Position numbers and translations under genes: made by a program. A stretch of 64,000 nt of DNA from the IMG/VR virus record IMGVR_UViG_3300025280_000023, positions 59,550 to 123,549 of that record, one strand, 5' to 3'. Positions 56,786-64,000 of the stretch are shown in pieces. The number at the start of each line of letters is the position of its first letter. Position 1 is the stretch's first letter. The notes under the pieces were generated by a model. It was given only the letters and a program-made list of their open reading frames with translations. It was not told where the DNA came from and searched no databases. This DNA is from a virus.

Positions 56786-56900
56786 TATTCATTTCCTTAT
56801 TTTAGGTTGACAAAAGGCATCTTGTCTTGTTCCCAACCCAAACATGTCACTCTGTGTGTGTAATAACTAGTATAAATCATTGCAAATATCCGCAAGAAGC
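56786..56900. other. Intergenic gap with late-type box
   Basis: Contains CTAGTTAT (minus) at 56863-56870 and otherwise nothing recognised. Confidence 0.4.
56863..56870 (-). promoter_or_regulatory. Late-type box CTAGTTAT
   Basis: Shares the ATTTATACTARTTAYT context with the box at 58491. Confidence 0.4.
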
Positions 56901-58455
56901 TTATTGCTCTTCGAGCCACGTAGCAGAGAAATTCCCTGCCTGGTGGCCTTTCGTGGTCTTCAGTGTGAAAACATAGTAAGAACCAGCGTTTAGACATAGG
57001 TTCAAGCGTTCCATGTCTTGCTCTGCCGCCCCGTCCGCGCCTATGCTGAAAACATAAATGGGTTCCATATCAGCTATGTCTATTGAGTTGGCACCATCTC
57101 CCGAGCCCGGTGTTAAAGAGGAGTATGAAACATTACTTTTGGTTTCATCAAACCATTGAAAATCGACATCACCATTAATTTTCGGATTCTTATATACGGC
57201 GATGGTCATGACGCCACTCAATCCACTGGTGCTGACATCGTTAGACGCATGCAGCCTCAGTAGCCTCACCTGACCAAACGAAGAGACACCGTTGAAAGTC
57301 CGATTAGCTTTTAATGCCAAAAAAGGCCCGTTAGCAAAATCAGAATTGGCAGACTGAATTTCACCAAAATTATGATATTTGGTATGAAGCGGGTCAAGGA
57401 TGGGGTTTATACCTTCTAAATAAGCAGACATATGAACGCATTTTAATGTTGCGGCGGTGGCCCCGCCATTGTTTGAACACAGGGATTTAACAGAGAAAAT
57501 TGGGTTGGTGGAATCGACTCTATCTAAAAAATTAGAAAACTGAAATTCGTGGATTTTAATCAGATCGCCGGTTTGGGGATCTAAAATAGAATAACGTATA
57601 TCTCCGCAGCCATGCTGATATTCGACTTGATAACTATTGATTTTTTCGGGGTCTAGAACCATGCCAGAGGGACCAGTGTCGTCCAATGGGTCATGATTAA
57701 AATCAGTTTGTTTAACAAATGTAATGTCTCTGTTGACGCCTGCCTGAACCTGGGCGAATGTTCCGGCAAAGGAAGTCCCTGCGGCGGTATAGGAGCCAGT
57801 GAGCGTGGTTTTAGATCGCAAAGACGAGTAGTACACCTTATCGCCGATAGCATCGGCGTTCCAGCCTAAGCCGACACCAGTATAATCCGCTATAGATAAT
57901 TGGTATGCTGTTCGAGTCACATCGTTGCCTCCCGTAACGGGCACAACCAAGGAATCCCCCCGAGAGGGTCACTGTGATTTCTGTAGTGGCGCAGGGATCG
58001 GTCACCTGTAGGGACCTTATCTCTGTCTTGCCTGCCACGCCGTGTAGAGCGCCGAAGTCCAGGTTTCTATAACCAATAAGGAAAGCATTTTCGCTATTTT
58101 CCGCACCGAAAAATTGGACGGTCCCAGCGGAAGCGCTACCATAAATCATAGCGCCCCGGACGGCACCGCCTTCGCCCGGGGCATGCTTGATCTTTCTTTT
58201 TGTTTGAACAAACGCCGTGGCGTCTTTTGTTACACCACTTGTCAAAACAACAAGGGAGGCGCTGGTCGCCACCGTCCCGTCAAGCGTAACCTGTTGTTCA
58301 AAGATATCGTTGTTGATCCCATGAACAAAGTTACCCTGGACAACCGGTTCCATAGAAGCCACAACCAATTCATGTCATGCCGTTGTGGGGCCTTTAATAT
58401 AAACGCTATCAGCACCCTCTGTCGCGTTTCTGTTCTTTAGATTGGTAAACGGCAT
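56901..58455 (-). pseudogene. Virion structural gene interrupted by a stop and a frameshift
   Basis: From ATG 58455 (MPFTNLKNRNATEGADSV) an in-frame TGA follows 26 codons, then reading resumes in the same frame (HELVVASMEPVVQGNF). At a run of six Gs near 57955 the frame shifts by one; with five Gs the protein would continue as SGDSLVVPVTGGNDV into the 349-aa second part. Together they give a roughly 510-aa beta-rich structural protein. Sequencing error, decay or recoding cannot be told apart here. Confidence 0.62.
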
Positions 58456-58490
58456 TGCGCATCTCCCGAACCTTCAGTGGGCTCTACGCA

Positions 58491-58498
58491 GTAATTAG
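58491..58498 (-). promoter_or_regulatory. Late-type box CTAATTAC
   Basis: Upstream of the interrupted structural gene. Confidence 0.42.
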
Positions 58499-58523
58499 TA
58501 TAAATTATTACAAATAACCGTAT

Positions 58524-59240
58524 TCAATCCTCTATTTCGCCATCAATAGAAATGACAAACTCACCCTTGTCGGCCCACTCCATTGTACACTTGTTATTTG
58601 TCAAGTGCATGTATAGTCCATTTGGACCAAGCTTGCCGTCTCGATCTCTAATATAATTGGCTATTGCCTGCTTCAGTTCTTCCTCTGTAAGATAGATTGT
58701 TTTAAGGCTTGTTGTCCTCATTGTGTTTTCCATCCAAGTAATCTGCTCATCTATTCTTTCTGGTGTGTTGCCGCCGCAGATAGGGCAGCTATCATCCTTA
58801 CAAGTTGAGTCGCAGTAGCAGTCAGGACAGCCAATTCCGCCTTCTTGGTAGGCAACGCAGTTTTCTTTAACGTGCCTGTGGTCTTTCGTTATATTGTCTA
58901 AACAGTCGTCCATAAACTCATCGCCAACAAGAGAATAAGTCAATGGTTGGACACTTTTTATCTTTACCTTTACGGCTCCAGCTTTTTCCAATTGCATAAT
59001 GTGTTCTTCTCCCTCGGCATAAAGACCCGGGTTCCCCGACCGATAGTGGGTTTCAAGTATTTTTGATCTAAGAAGAAGAATATCGCGTTCTTTCTCAAGT
59101 CCCTTCGTTTTCTCTTTCAGTGTCTCGATCTCAAGCCGAAGAAGCGGGACGCAGGAGCAGTGTATCTCGTCGGGAGCACATTCTTCACCAACCGTGCGAC
59201 GGTAATCCTCGTAAAACTGTTCTATTTGTTCTTTGGTCAT
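58524..59240 (-). CDS. Hypothetical protein with zinc-finger cluster, 238 aa
   Basis: Start ATG 59240 (MTKEQIEQFYEDYRRTVG), since the upstream part of the open frame overlaps another gene in a different frame. Contains a Cys cluster GCPDCYCDSTC and CPICGG, a predicted coiled coil before it, and the short motif DEFMDDCLD also found at 60192-60725. Unknown. Confidence 0.62.
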   Translation of the reverse strand: MTKEQIEQFYEDYRRTVGEECAPDEIHCSCVPLLRLEIETLKEKTKGLEKERDILLLRSKILETHYRSGNPGLYAEGEEHIMQLEKAGAVKVKIKSVQPLTYSLVGDEFMDDCLDNITKDHRHVKENCVAYQEGGIGCPDCYCDSTCKDDSCPICGGNTPERIDEQITWMENTMRTTSLKTIYLTEEELKQAIANYIRDRDGKLGPNGLYMHLTNNKCTMEWADKGEFVISIDGEIED

Positions 59241-59245
59241 ATCGT

Positions 59246-59419
59246 TTAGCAAATAAGATCTGTTATCCCAGGCATAATTATATCCTCTGGAGTTGTCCGT
59301 TTGTCGAACACCGTTCGTAGATGTTCCTTTATAACCCCAATTTGTTCTTTTGTCAATGTATCCTCGGTCGAAAGCTCCCAGTATCCCCGGAGCCAATAGC
59401 AAAATTCTTTCTCAGTCAT
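59246..59419 (-). CDS. Conserved small phage protein (FCYWLxGYxE type), 57 aa
   Basis: MTEKEFCYWLRGYWELS, then LTKEQIGVIKEHLRTVFDK: a widespread small phage protein of unknown function that I recognise by this pattern. It overlaps the upstream gene by 4 nt. Confidence 0.72.
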   Translation of the reverse strand: MTEKEFCYWLRGYWELSTEDTLTKEQIGVIKEHLRTVFDKRTTPEDIIMPGITDLIC

Positions 59420-59727
59420 TTTTTATCCCCGTATAGTTCATTGCAAAGCCTATTGCATGCTCTTTGGTCTTCGCTCACATCTTCAAATCCCGCCGCCTTG
59501 AGCCGTTCCTCTGTCGTGGTGGTTTGTTGCTTACCCTTGCTTTTCTTCGATTGGGGGCATAAAACCTTGCAATCAAACTCTTCTTCAAACTCTCGCCACT
59601 TTGTTTCATTCTCAATAGTTGTGAAGTTGGCATAAATCCACTCTAACTTGTCTTCCATCTGGCTGTATTCTTCGAATATTTCTTTGAGGTCGTCTACGAT
59701 ACTATCATGGTACGAACTAAATGCCAT
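59416..59727 (-). CDS. Hypothetical protein, 103 aa
   Basis: MAFSSYHDSIVDDLKEIFEE; acidic, helical. Overlaps both neighbours. Unknown. Confidence 0.6.
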   Translation of the reverse strand: MAFSSYHDSIVDDLKEIFEEYSQMEDKLEWIYANFTTIENETKWREFEEEFDCKVLCPQSKKSKGKQQTTTTEERLKAAGFEDVSEDQRACNRLCNELYGDKK

Positions 59728-60199
59728 CTTCTCTTTTCTCCTTCAGGAGCCGCTCTTTTTCCACTTCCCACTTGGCGCTCCTGATGTCGTCCCAATCATT
59801 GAAGCAAGGGTCGCATAGTGTTTTGAACCAGCCGGTTGGTTGCTCTTTGCCGGGGTTTCCACAGTTCTCGCAGGTGTGGCCAGTTATCGCTTCGGCCATA
59901 TCAACAAGGCCCCTGATGTAATCGTCACCGCCGTAATAGTAGAAGCGGCCTTTGGCGAACTTTTCCTTAATCTGCGAAAAGAAGAAACGGTTCATCCACT
60001 TGCCTTCTTCCGGTGGTTCTTCATAATCCGAAACGATGACAACCCCGCCCTTCTCTTGCCACTTGACATAGTGTTCAATCATCCCACAAAGAGTGTCAAG
60101 CAAGGGAAGCCAGCCGTCATTTACGGAAGGCCAGGCGTGCTCAAGGAGTTCAGGGTATTTTTCAATCAACTGTTCTTGTGGTGTCTTTCTTTCACTCAT
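59717..60199 (-). CDS. Hypothetical protein with zinc-finger motif, 160 aa
   Basis: Start ATG 60199 (MSERKTPQEQLIEKYPELLE). CENCGNPG and LCDPCFNDW give a C4 zinc site. Unknown. Confidence 0.65.
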   Translation of the reverse strand: MSERKTPQEQLIEKYPELLEHAWPSVNDGWLPLLDTLCGMIEHYVKWQEKGGVVIVSDYEEPPEEGKWMNRFFFSQIKEKFAKGRFYYYGGDDYIRGLVDMAEAITGHTCENCGNPGKEQPTGWFKTLCDPCFNDWDDIRSAKWEVEKERLLKEKREDGI

Positions 60200-60725
60200 C
60201 TTCATTCTCCAGCATATCATCCAAGCAAGCGTCCATGAACTCATCGTCAATATGTGACTTCTTCAGCATCTCGGTGTCTTCCAAGTCCTTTAAATAATCA
60301 AACTGATTCTTTTGCAGGTTGCATGTGAAAAAAGGATCCGCCTGCTCAAACTCTTGTAGGTATTGTTTGCTCATAATGGGCTGCAAGGCGAGGATCCCGT
60401 AGTCCTTTACGTAATTAACGTAAAAGGGATTATCATCATAATAGACGCGAATGTTGTTATCTTGCAATAGCTTTAGTTTATGTTTTGCCATTCGTTTGAA
60501 ATGCTCTAAACTCATGTCCGCTTTATCATATTCGTACCCAGTCAGCACATCCTTAAAGTCAGATCGTACAAGCCCTAAGCTCTCCAGGGCCATTTCGACT
60601 TCTTGGATCTTAGACGGCGGTGTGCCCGTAACAATAAACACATCTCCAGGCCAACTTTTAATGAGCTTGACAAAAAACTCCGGCTCATATGAAATCGTAT
60701 CATGGAAATCTAGCCCTAAATTCAT
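60192..60725 (-). CDS. HAD-superfamily phosphatase-like protein
   Basis: 177 aa. MNLGLDFHDTISYEPEFF has the HAD motif I DxHDT variant, VFIVTGTPPS the motif II Thr, and VYYDDNPFYVN the motif IV acidic pair. Ends with HIDDEFMDACLDDM. Confidence 0.72.
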   Translation of the reverse strand: MNLGLDFHDTISYEPEFFVKLIKSWPGDVFIVTGTPPSKIQEVEMALESLGLVRSDFKDVLTGYEYDKADMSLEHFKRMAKHKLKLLQDNNIRVYYDDNPFYVNYVKDYGILALQPIMSKQYLQEFEQADPFFTCNLQKNQFDYLKDLEDTEMLKKSHIDDEFMDACLDDMLENEDE

Positions 60726-60728
60726 AGC

Positions 60729-60923
60729 CTACCTGTAGGCCCTTGTGTCAACGTTTACTTCCCACTCGCCATCCTCCCTCTTCTCCCAACGATAATTAAC
60801 AATATTAATATGCTCCGGAAAATCATCCTTTCCAGGCTCATGTTTGTTAATATGGAGTTGGACCATTGATATTTTTGGAAAATGCTTCACAGAAAATTGG
60901 TTGTCTTTTATTTCTTCAGTCAT
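60729..60923 (-). CDS. Small hypothetical protein, 64 aa
   Basis: MTEEIKDNQFSVKHFPKISM; beta-rich. Unknown. Confidence 0.58.
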   Translation of the reverse strand: MTEEIKDNQFSVKHFPKISMVQLHINKHEPGKDDFPEHINIVNYRWEKREDGEWEVNVDTRAYR

Positions 60924-60925
60924 CT

Positions 60926-61210
60926 CTAATCCGTATAGTAAGCGCCCCAGAAGCTCTTGCCGTCATCTGATTTAGTGCAATGGCCTCCAAAGCAAAGGTT
61001 ACCGTAATCCGCTATAAGAGCAATATCCTTTTCTGACAGCGCCTGACATTCCTCATCAAGAAGTTCGCCTTTAAACTGCGTCTTGGCATACATGGAGACC
61101 TTCTGAAGGTGTATCCTCGATACAAGGTGCTTAATTTCCCCGTACCTATCTATGTTCTCTTGGTGCTTCTTCTCTTCACCCTTAGTATATGCATAGCCAG
61201 CGATATTCAT
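60926..61210 (-). CDS. Hypothetical protein, 94 aa
   Basis: MNIAGYAYTKGEEKKHQENI from ATG 61210, overlapping the upstream gene by 4 nt. CFGGHC near the end may bind metal. Confidence 0.6.
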   Translation of the reverse strand: MNIAGYAYTKGEEKKHQENIDRYGEIKHLVSRIHLQKVSMYAKTQFKGELLDEECQALSEKDIALIADYGNLCFGGHCTKSDDGKSFWGAYYTD

Positions 61211-61587
61211 GAAAATTCTCCTGTGATCAGATCCCAAGTACCCTCACCATGTTCAATACAATGTTCGCCATCAAGTTCATGTCTTCGCAAAGCCCTCCCG
61301 GTGTGAGGCTTCCGCTGTGTAATGCGCTCTATCATTTCTTCGCAAGGCACCTGCTCTCCATATTCATTAAAGATTGCTACTTCGGGTTTCTCCAAGAACT
61401 CTTTCCAAGTAACAAGCGACCTCGGCGTTGCACATTCATAGAACTCATCATTCCAGTCATCACGCTCTACGACGTGCAAGCTAAACATCCAGCCACTCGA
61501 ACTCTTTCCAATATGGAAAGTGTTGTAATCATCCCCTCTGTGACAGTGCTCGCAGATATTATATTTAGCGTAATAATTAGTTCCCAC
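61207..61587 (-). CDS. Conserved MGTNYY-type phage protein, 126 aa
   Basis: MGTNYYAKYNICEHCHRGDD, then HIGKSSSGWMFSLHV: a widespread phage/bacterial family with a CxxC zinc motif and unknown function. Strong pattern match. Confidence 0.8.
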   Translation of the reverse strand: MGTNYYAKYNICEHCHRGDDYNTFHIGKSSSGWMFSLHVVERDDWNDEFYECATPRSLVTWKEFLEKPEVAIFNEYGEQVPCEEMIERITQRKPHTGRALRRHELDGEHCIEHGEGTWDLITGEFS

Positions 61588-62238
61588 TTATGACACCCCA
61601 TTCGAAAAGTCAATTGCCATTTGTTTGGCGTCCTCAAGCGTCTCGGCCTTCCACTCTCCCCGACCCCAGTCTTCAGGATAATCAGAGAATACTGCGCCCT
61701 CTTGACCACGCCTTTCTTCATTAGGCTCGTCGTCAGAGTATATCCAGCGTGTCCACACACCCTTGGCACCCCCAGGTATGATCTCTCCATGCTCAGAAGT
61801 TATATTCCTTTTATGTCCATCGAGATATCCCCAAAAATTATGGCAATCTTTAAGGAACTCGTCTTCGTTCTTGGGAGTGAACCCGCAGTCTCCAACCTTA
61901 ACTTCGGAACCTACACCGAATCCATACATGGCTCGATGGGACCACCCATACCATTTCTGCTCCTCCTCATTGAACCCAATAGAGCAGACACTCGACCCGT
62001 TGTCAATAAGTTCCGGCTTGATGCCGCATTTGTTACACAGGAAGTGCGCATCTTTGCTACCGCCCATATAATCTCCATCATGATTATAGGCAACCGTCAT
62101 GTCCAGGGGCTTGTTGTCATTGCGGTAGCTGGTTACGCGTTCCTTCTGGAGGATATACCCTGTCTTGAACTTCTTGGTCCACAAGACTTCAACTGTATCG
62201 CCGTGATTCTCGTACACACTTTTAATTGGTTCAGTCAT
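61588..62238 (-). CDS. Hypothetical protein, 216 aa
   Basis: MTEPIKSVYENHGDTVEVLW; a Trp/Gly-rich middle and LCNKCGIKPELIDNGSSVCS with CxxC. ATGA overlap with the upstream gene. Confidence 0.65.
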   Translation of the reverse strand: MTEPIKSVYENHGDTVEVLWTKKFKTGYILQKERVTSYRNDNKPLDMTVAYNHDGDYMGGSKDAHFLCNKCGIKPELIDNGSSVCSIGFNEEEQKWYGWSHRAMYGFGVGSEVKVGDCGFTPKNEDEFLKDCHNFWGYLDGHKRNITSEHGEIIPGGAKGVWTRWIYSDDEPNEERRGQEGAVFSDYPEDWGRGEWKAETLEDAKQMAIDFSNGVS

Positions 62239-62933
62239 ACTTCTCCTCCCAGAGCAGTCTCAATGAGGCATTTCATATATGCATCAAACTCATTTCCCGT
62301 TGTCTCCCAAGTGTCCAGTCTCCATTGTAAATACGCCCGGTACTTCTTTTCATCATCGGGTGAAATGTCCCCGGTGCCATTGGCGTGCATATGAAGCCTC
62401 TCCGCTATTTTGTAAACCCCTTCTTTATACAATTCATCTTTAGTGTTTTTCGATAAGTGTCCTTCCGGTTTCGATAGGTTGGCAAGAGTGAACCCTCTGT
62501 GCTCGCCCCAAGGCTCACAGATCTCTGTTTCTTCAATAAGGATCTCATCTCCCTCTTCCCAGTCTAGCTCTTCCAACAGTTCATCCGGTATGGGAACAAA
62601 GCAATCGTCAGTGCCTTCAGCCTGCTCAATCGTTACTATGTGCTGGCCGCCCACGAGCCCGTCTCTTTGTTTATTTCGTTTCCAGTCCCACCAAGACTCC
62701 TCTGCGTCATATGTAAATTCTCCGTTCTCCCAAAACCACAAGTTGGTGCCGTCGCGCTCGATATCTCTTGTGGCCATATGTAAGTCTTCTAGGCTACACA
62801 TGCGGGCCCTGCAAAAGGTGTTATATTCCCCACTTGGACCAAGCGGATAAAGCTCCACGAGTTCACATACGTCACTGCCGTCTGCCTCGCCTATTTTTAC
62901 TATGGCGTATTTCCAGCCTTTATTGATCGTCAT
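62235..62933 (-). CDS. Hypothetical protein with AbrB-like segment, 232 aa
   Basis: FVPIPDELLEELDWEEGDEI resembles a SpoVT/AbrB swapped-hairpin DNA-binding motif. The rest is acidic and not recognised. Confidence 0.58.
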   Translation of the reverse strand: MTINKGWKYAIVKIGEADGSDVCELVELYPLGPSGEYNTFCRARMCSLEDLHMATRDIERDGTNLWFWENGEFTYDAEESWWDWKRNKQRDGLVGGQHIVTIEQAEGTDDCFVPIPDELLEELDWEEGDEILIEETEICEPWGEHRGFTLANLSKPEGHLSKNTKDELYKEGVYKIAERLHMHANGTGDISPDDEKKYRAYLQWRLDTWETTGNEFDAYMKCLIETALGGEV

Positions 62934-63180
62934 GTTCTCGTCCTTTTTCTTCTATTTTAAGAGTAATGCCGCCATGCCACTTGCTCCTGAAATAAGCACA
63001 GAAATGATCCCACAGTAGCTCTGCTAGAGATTCATGAATACCTAATTCATCTGTCTCTGAATCAGAGTATACATCGGTTAAAACATACGTTGGATCTGCC
63101 TCACTTATTGTTAAGGCCATCCATCCATTGTGCGCACGTTTAATTAAAACATCACCAAGCTCAAGATCGACTTTCATCAC
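62920..63180 (-). CDS. Hypothetical protein, 86 aa
   Basis: MMKVDLELGDVLIKRAHNGW; beta-rich. Overlaps both neighbours. Unknown. Confidence 0.6.
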   Translation of the reverse strand: MMKVDLELGDVLIKRAHNGWMALTISEADPTYVLTDVYSDSETDELGIHESLAELLWDHFCAYFRSKWHGGITLKIEEKGREHDDQ

Positions 63181-63391
63181 CTGCCTCCTGGGATAACCTC
63201 TGGTTATTCAGATAGCACGCACAGGGTTTATTTGCAAGCCTTTCTTCTTTTAATAGTCGATAGGCCTCATCAAATTGTGCTCGTATTGTGTACACTTCGG
63301 AGCCCGGTGGGGCTTCCAACCAATCATCAACGTAGCACTCTAGTTCATCTAGGGCTATCTCTAGCATGTCTAGTCCAGTTGGCTCTTTCAT
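63161..63391 (-). CDS. Hypothetical protein, 76 aa
   Basis: Start ATG 63391 (MKEPTGLDMLEIALDELECY). Helical, with CACYLNNQRLS near the end. Confidence 0.58.
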   Translation of the reverse strand: MKEPTGLDMLEIALDELECYVDDWLEAPPGSEVYTIRAQFDEAYRLLKEERLANKPCACYLNNQRLSQEAGDESRS

Positions 63392-63469
63392 TGGTCGCCT
63401 CCCATGGCCCATCCGGCCATCACCAGCACACAACTTATAACACATCCCGCAAAAAACGCTACCGTTGGG

Positions 63470-63670
63470 TCACACATTTAACAACTCCGAAAATAGTTCA
63501 ACTAATTCTTCCTTGTGTTCATCGTCATCCGCTAGGATCTCTATCATCTTATAAACGAAGGTGGTCATTGTCAATCTTTGCATGCCGATCTGTCTGAACT
63601 TGCCTGTTCTAACATACGACGCAACAAGCTCATCAAGCTCATCAAGCTTCTTTTGTTTTTCAGGTATCAT
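63470..63670 (-). CDS. Small helical protein, 66 aa
   Basis: MIPEKQKKLDELDELVASYV; helical. First gene after the tRNA pair on this strand. Unknown. Confidence 0.6.
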   Translation of the reverse strand: MIPEKQKKLDELDELVASYVRTGKFRQIGMQRLTMTTFVYKMIEILADDDEHKEELVELFSELLNV

Positions 63671-63726
63671 CCTTACCAGCCTTGTTGTCTAAAATACCCC
63701 CGTTGTCCCGTTCGGGCAACAAAAGG

Positions 63727-63798
63727 ACTCCCCTGTGGGATTCGATACCCACATCTTCCCGGTTACGATCCAGGGCTTTACTGTTAAGCTAAGGGGAG
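63727..63798 (-). tRNA. tRNA-Thr (CGT), divergent
   Basis: Acceptor CTCCCCT/AGGGGAG, anticodon stem CCTGG/CCGGG with loop ATCGTAA (CGT, reads ACG). Two oddities: the D-loop lacks the GG pair and the T-loop appears to have 8 nt (TATCGAAT). It may be degenerate. Confidence 0.6.
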
Positions 63799-63822
63799 AG
63801 AAAACTACTTTCTTTTATATGG

Positions 63823-63898
63823 TACTCCCGGCAGGACTCGAACCTGCAAAAAAATCACGGCTTAGAAGACCGCTGCCCTTCCATTAGACTACGGGAGC
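63823..63898 (-). tRNA. tRNA-Arg (TCT)
   Basis: Acceptor GCTCCCG/CGGGAGT, anticodon loop CTTCTAA (TCT), T-arm GCAGG-TTCGAGT-CCTGC, encoded CCA (63820-63822). Reads AGA. Confidence 0.86.
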
Positions 63899-63901
63899 AT
63901 A

Positions 63902-64000
63902 TCAATACTCTTTATATGGTTCCAGTTGTTTCCTTGTTTCTCGGTCTACTTCATATATTTTAACGTTTGCTCTATCGGCACACTTCAACATAATATAGTA
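63902..64000 (-). CDS. Partial gene running off the right edge
   Basis: The frame is open from the window edge; the last part reads MLKCADRANVKIYEVDRE, with a stop at 63902-63904. The 5' end is outside the window. Unknown. Confidence 0.45.
   Translation of the reverse strand, partial: YYIMLKCADRANVKIYEVDRETRKQLEPYKEY

Overview
The window looks like part of a large T4-type (myovirus-like) phage genome. Evidence: PhoH, peptide deformylase and Hsp20 on one strand; two tail-fibre proteins with S74 intramolecular chaperone ends; at least fourteen proteins with a short amphipathic N-terminus ending in an (L/I/V/F/A)-x-E site like T4 capsid-targeting sequences; five phage tRNAs; and a long run of small overlapping early genes behind sigma70-like promoters. 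The host is probably a Gram-negative bacterium of the Myxococcota/Bradymonadota type. That is inferred from a MopE-motif/von Willebrand A lipoprotein, Asp/Val/Pro-rich lipoprotein linkers, other lipobox proteins and an outer-membrane barrel. tRNAs reading AUA and AGA suggest a host poor in those codons.

Layout. 1-10.8 kb (+): phoH (cut by the window edge), MopE/VWA lipoprotein, GNAT-like protein, zinc ribbon, def, hsp20, nucleotidyltransferase, a capsid-targeted effector candidate, Nudix hydrolase and HAD nucleotidase, closed by a strong bidirectional terminator. 10.8-14.2 kb (-): two S74 tail-fibre genes. 14.4-15.1 kb (+): a roughly 620-nt highly structured noncoding RNA. 15.1-31.7 kb (+): mostly candidate internal (packaged and injected) proteins, including two long paralogues with a CHS motif, a PcfJ-like protein, a WCTA-motif protein, an SGNH hydrolase, ADP-ribosyltransferase-like folds and a ParB-like fusion, mixed with small membrane or exported proteins. 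31.7-33.5 kb: the strand-switch zone, with a second small structured RNA, two more capsid-targeting genes on the minus strand and a G-rich tract. 33.5-63.7 kb (-): early and accessory genes, with DUF932, SprT-like, deaminase, SpoU methyltransferase, YkuK-like RNase H fold, zinc fingers, tRNAs and several virion genes embedded among them. One plus-strand serine-protease lipoprotein sits at 51.9 kb.

Two promoter classes can be read from the DNA. Early minus-strand operons have TTGAC(A/T) with 16-17 bp to a TAnnnT box. Late or virion genes and both large plus-strand RNAs carry CTAWWTAT-like boxes, often exactly 3 nt before the ATG, which suggests T4-style late promoters and leaderless mRNAs. The most unusual items are the set of predicted injected effectors, the late box, the 620-nt RNA, and a 182-nt tRNA-like RNA closed by a perfect 21-bp inverted repeat.
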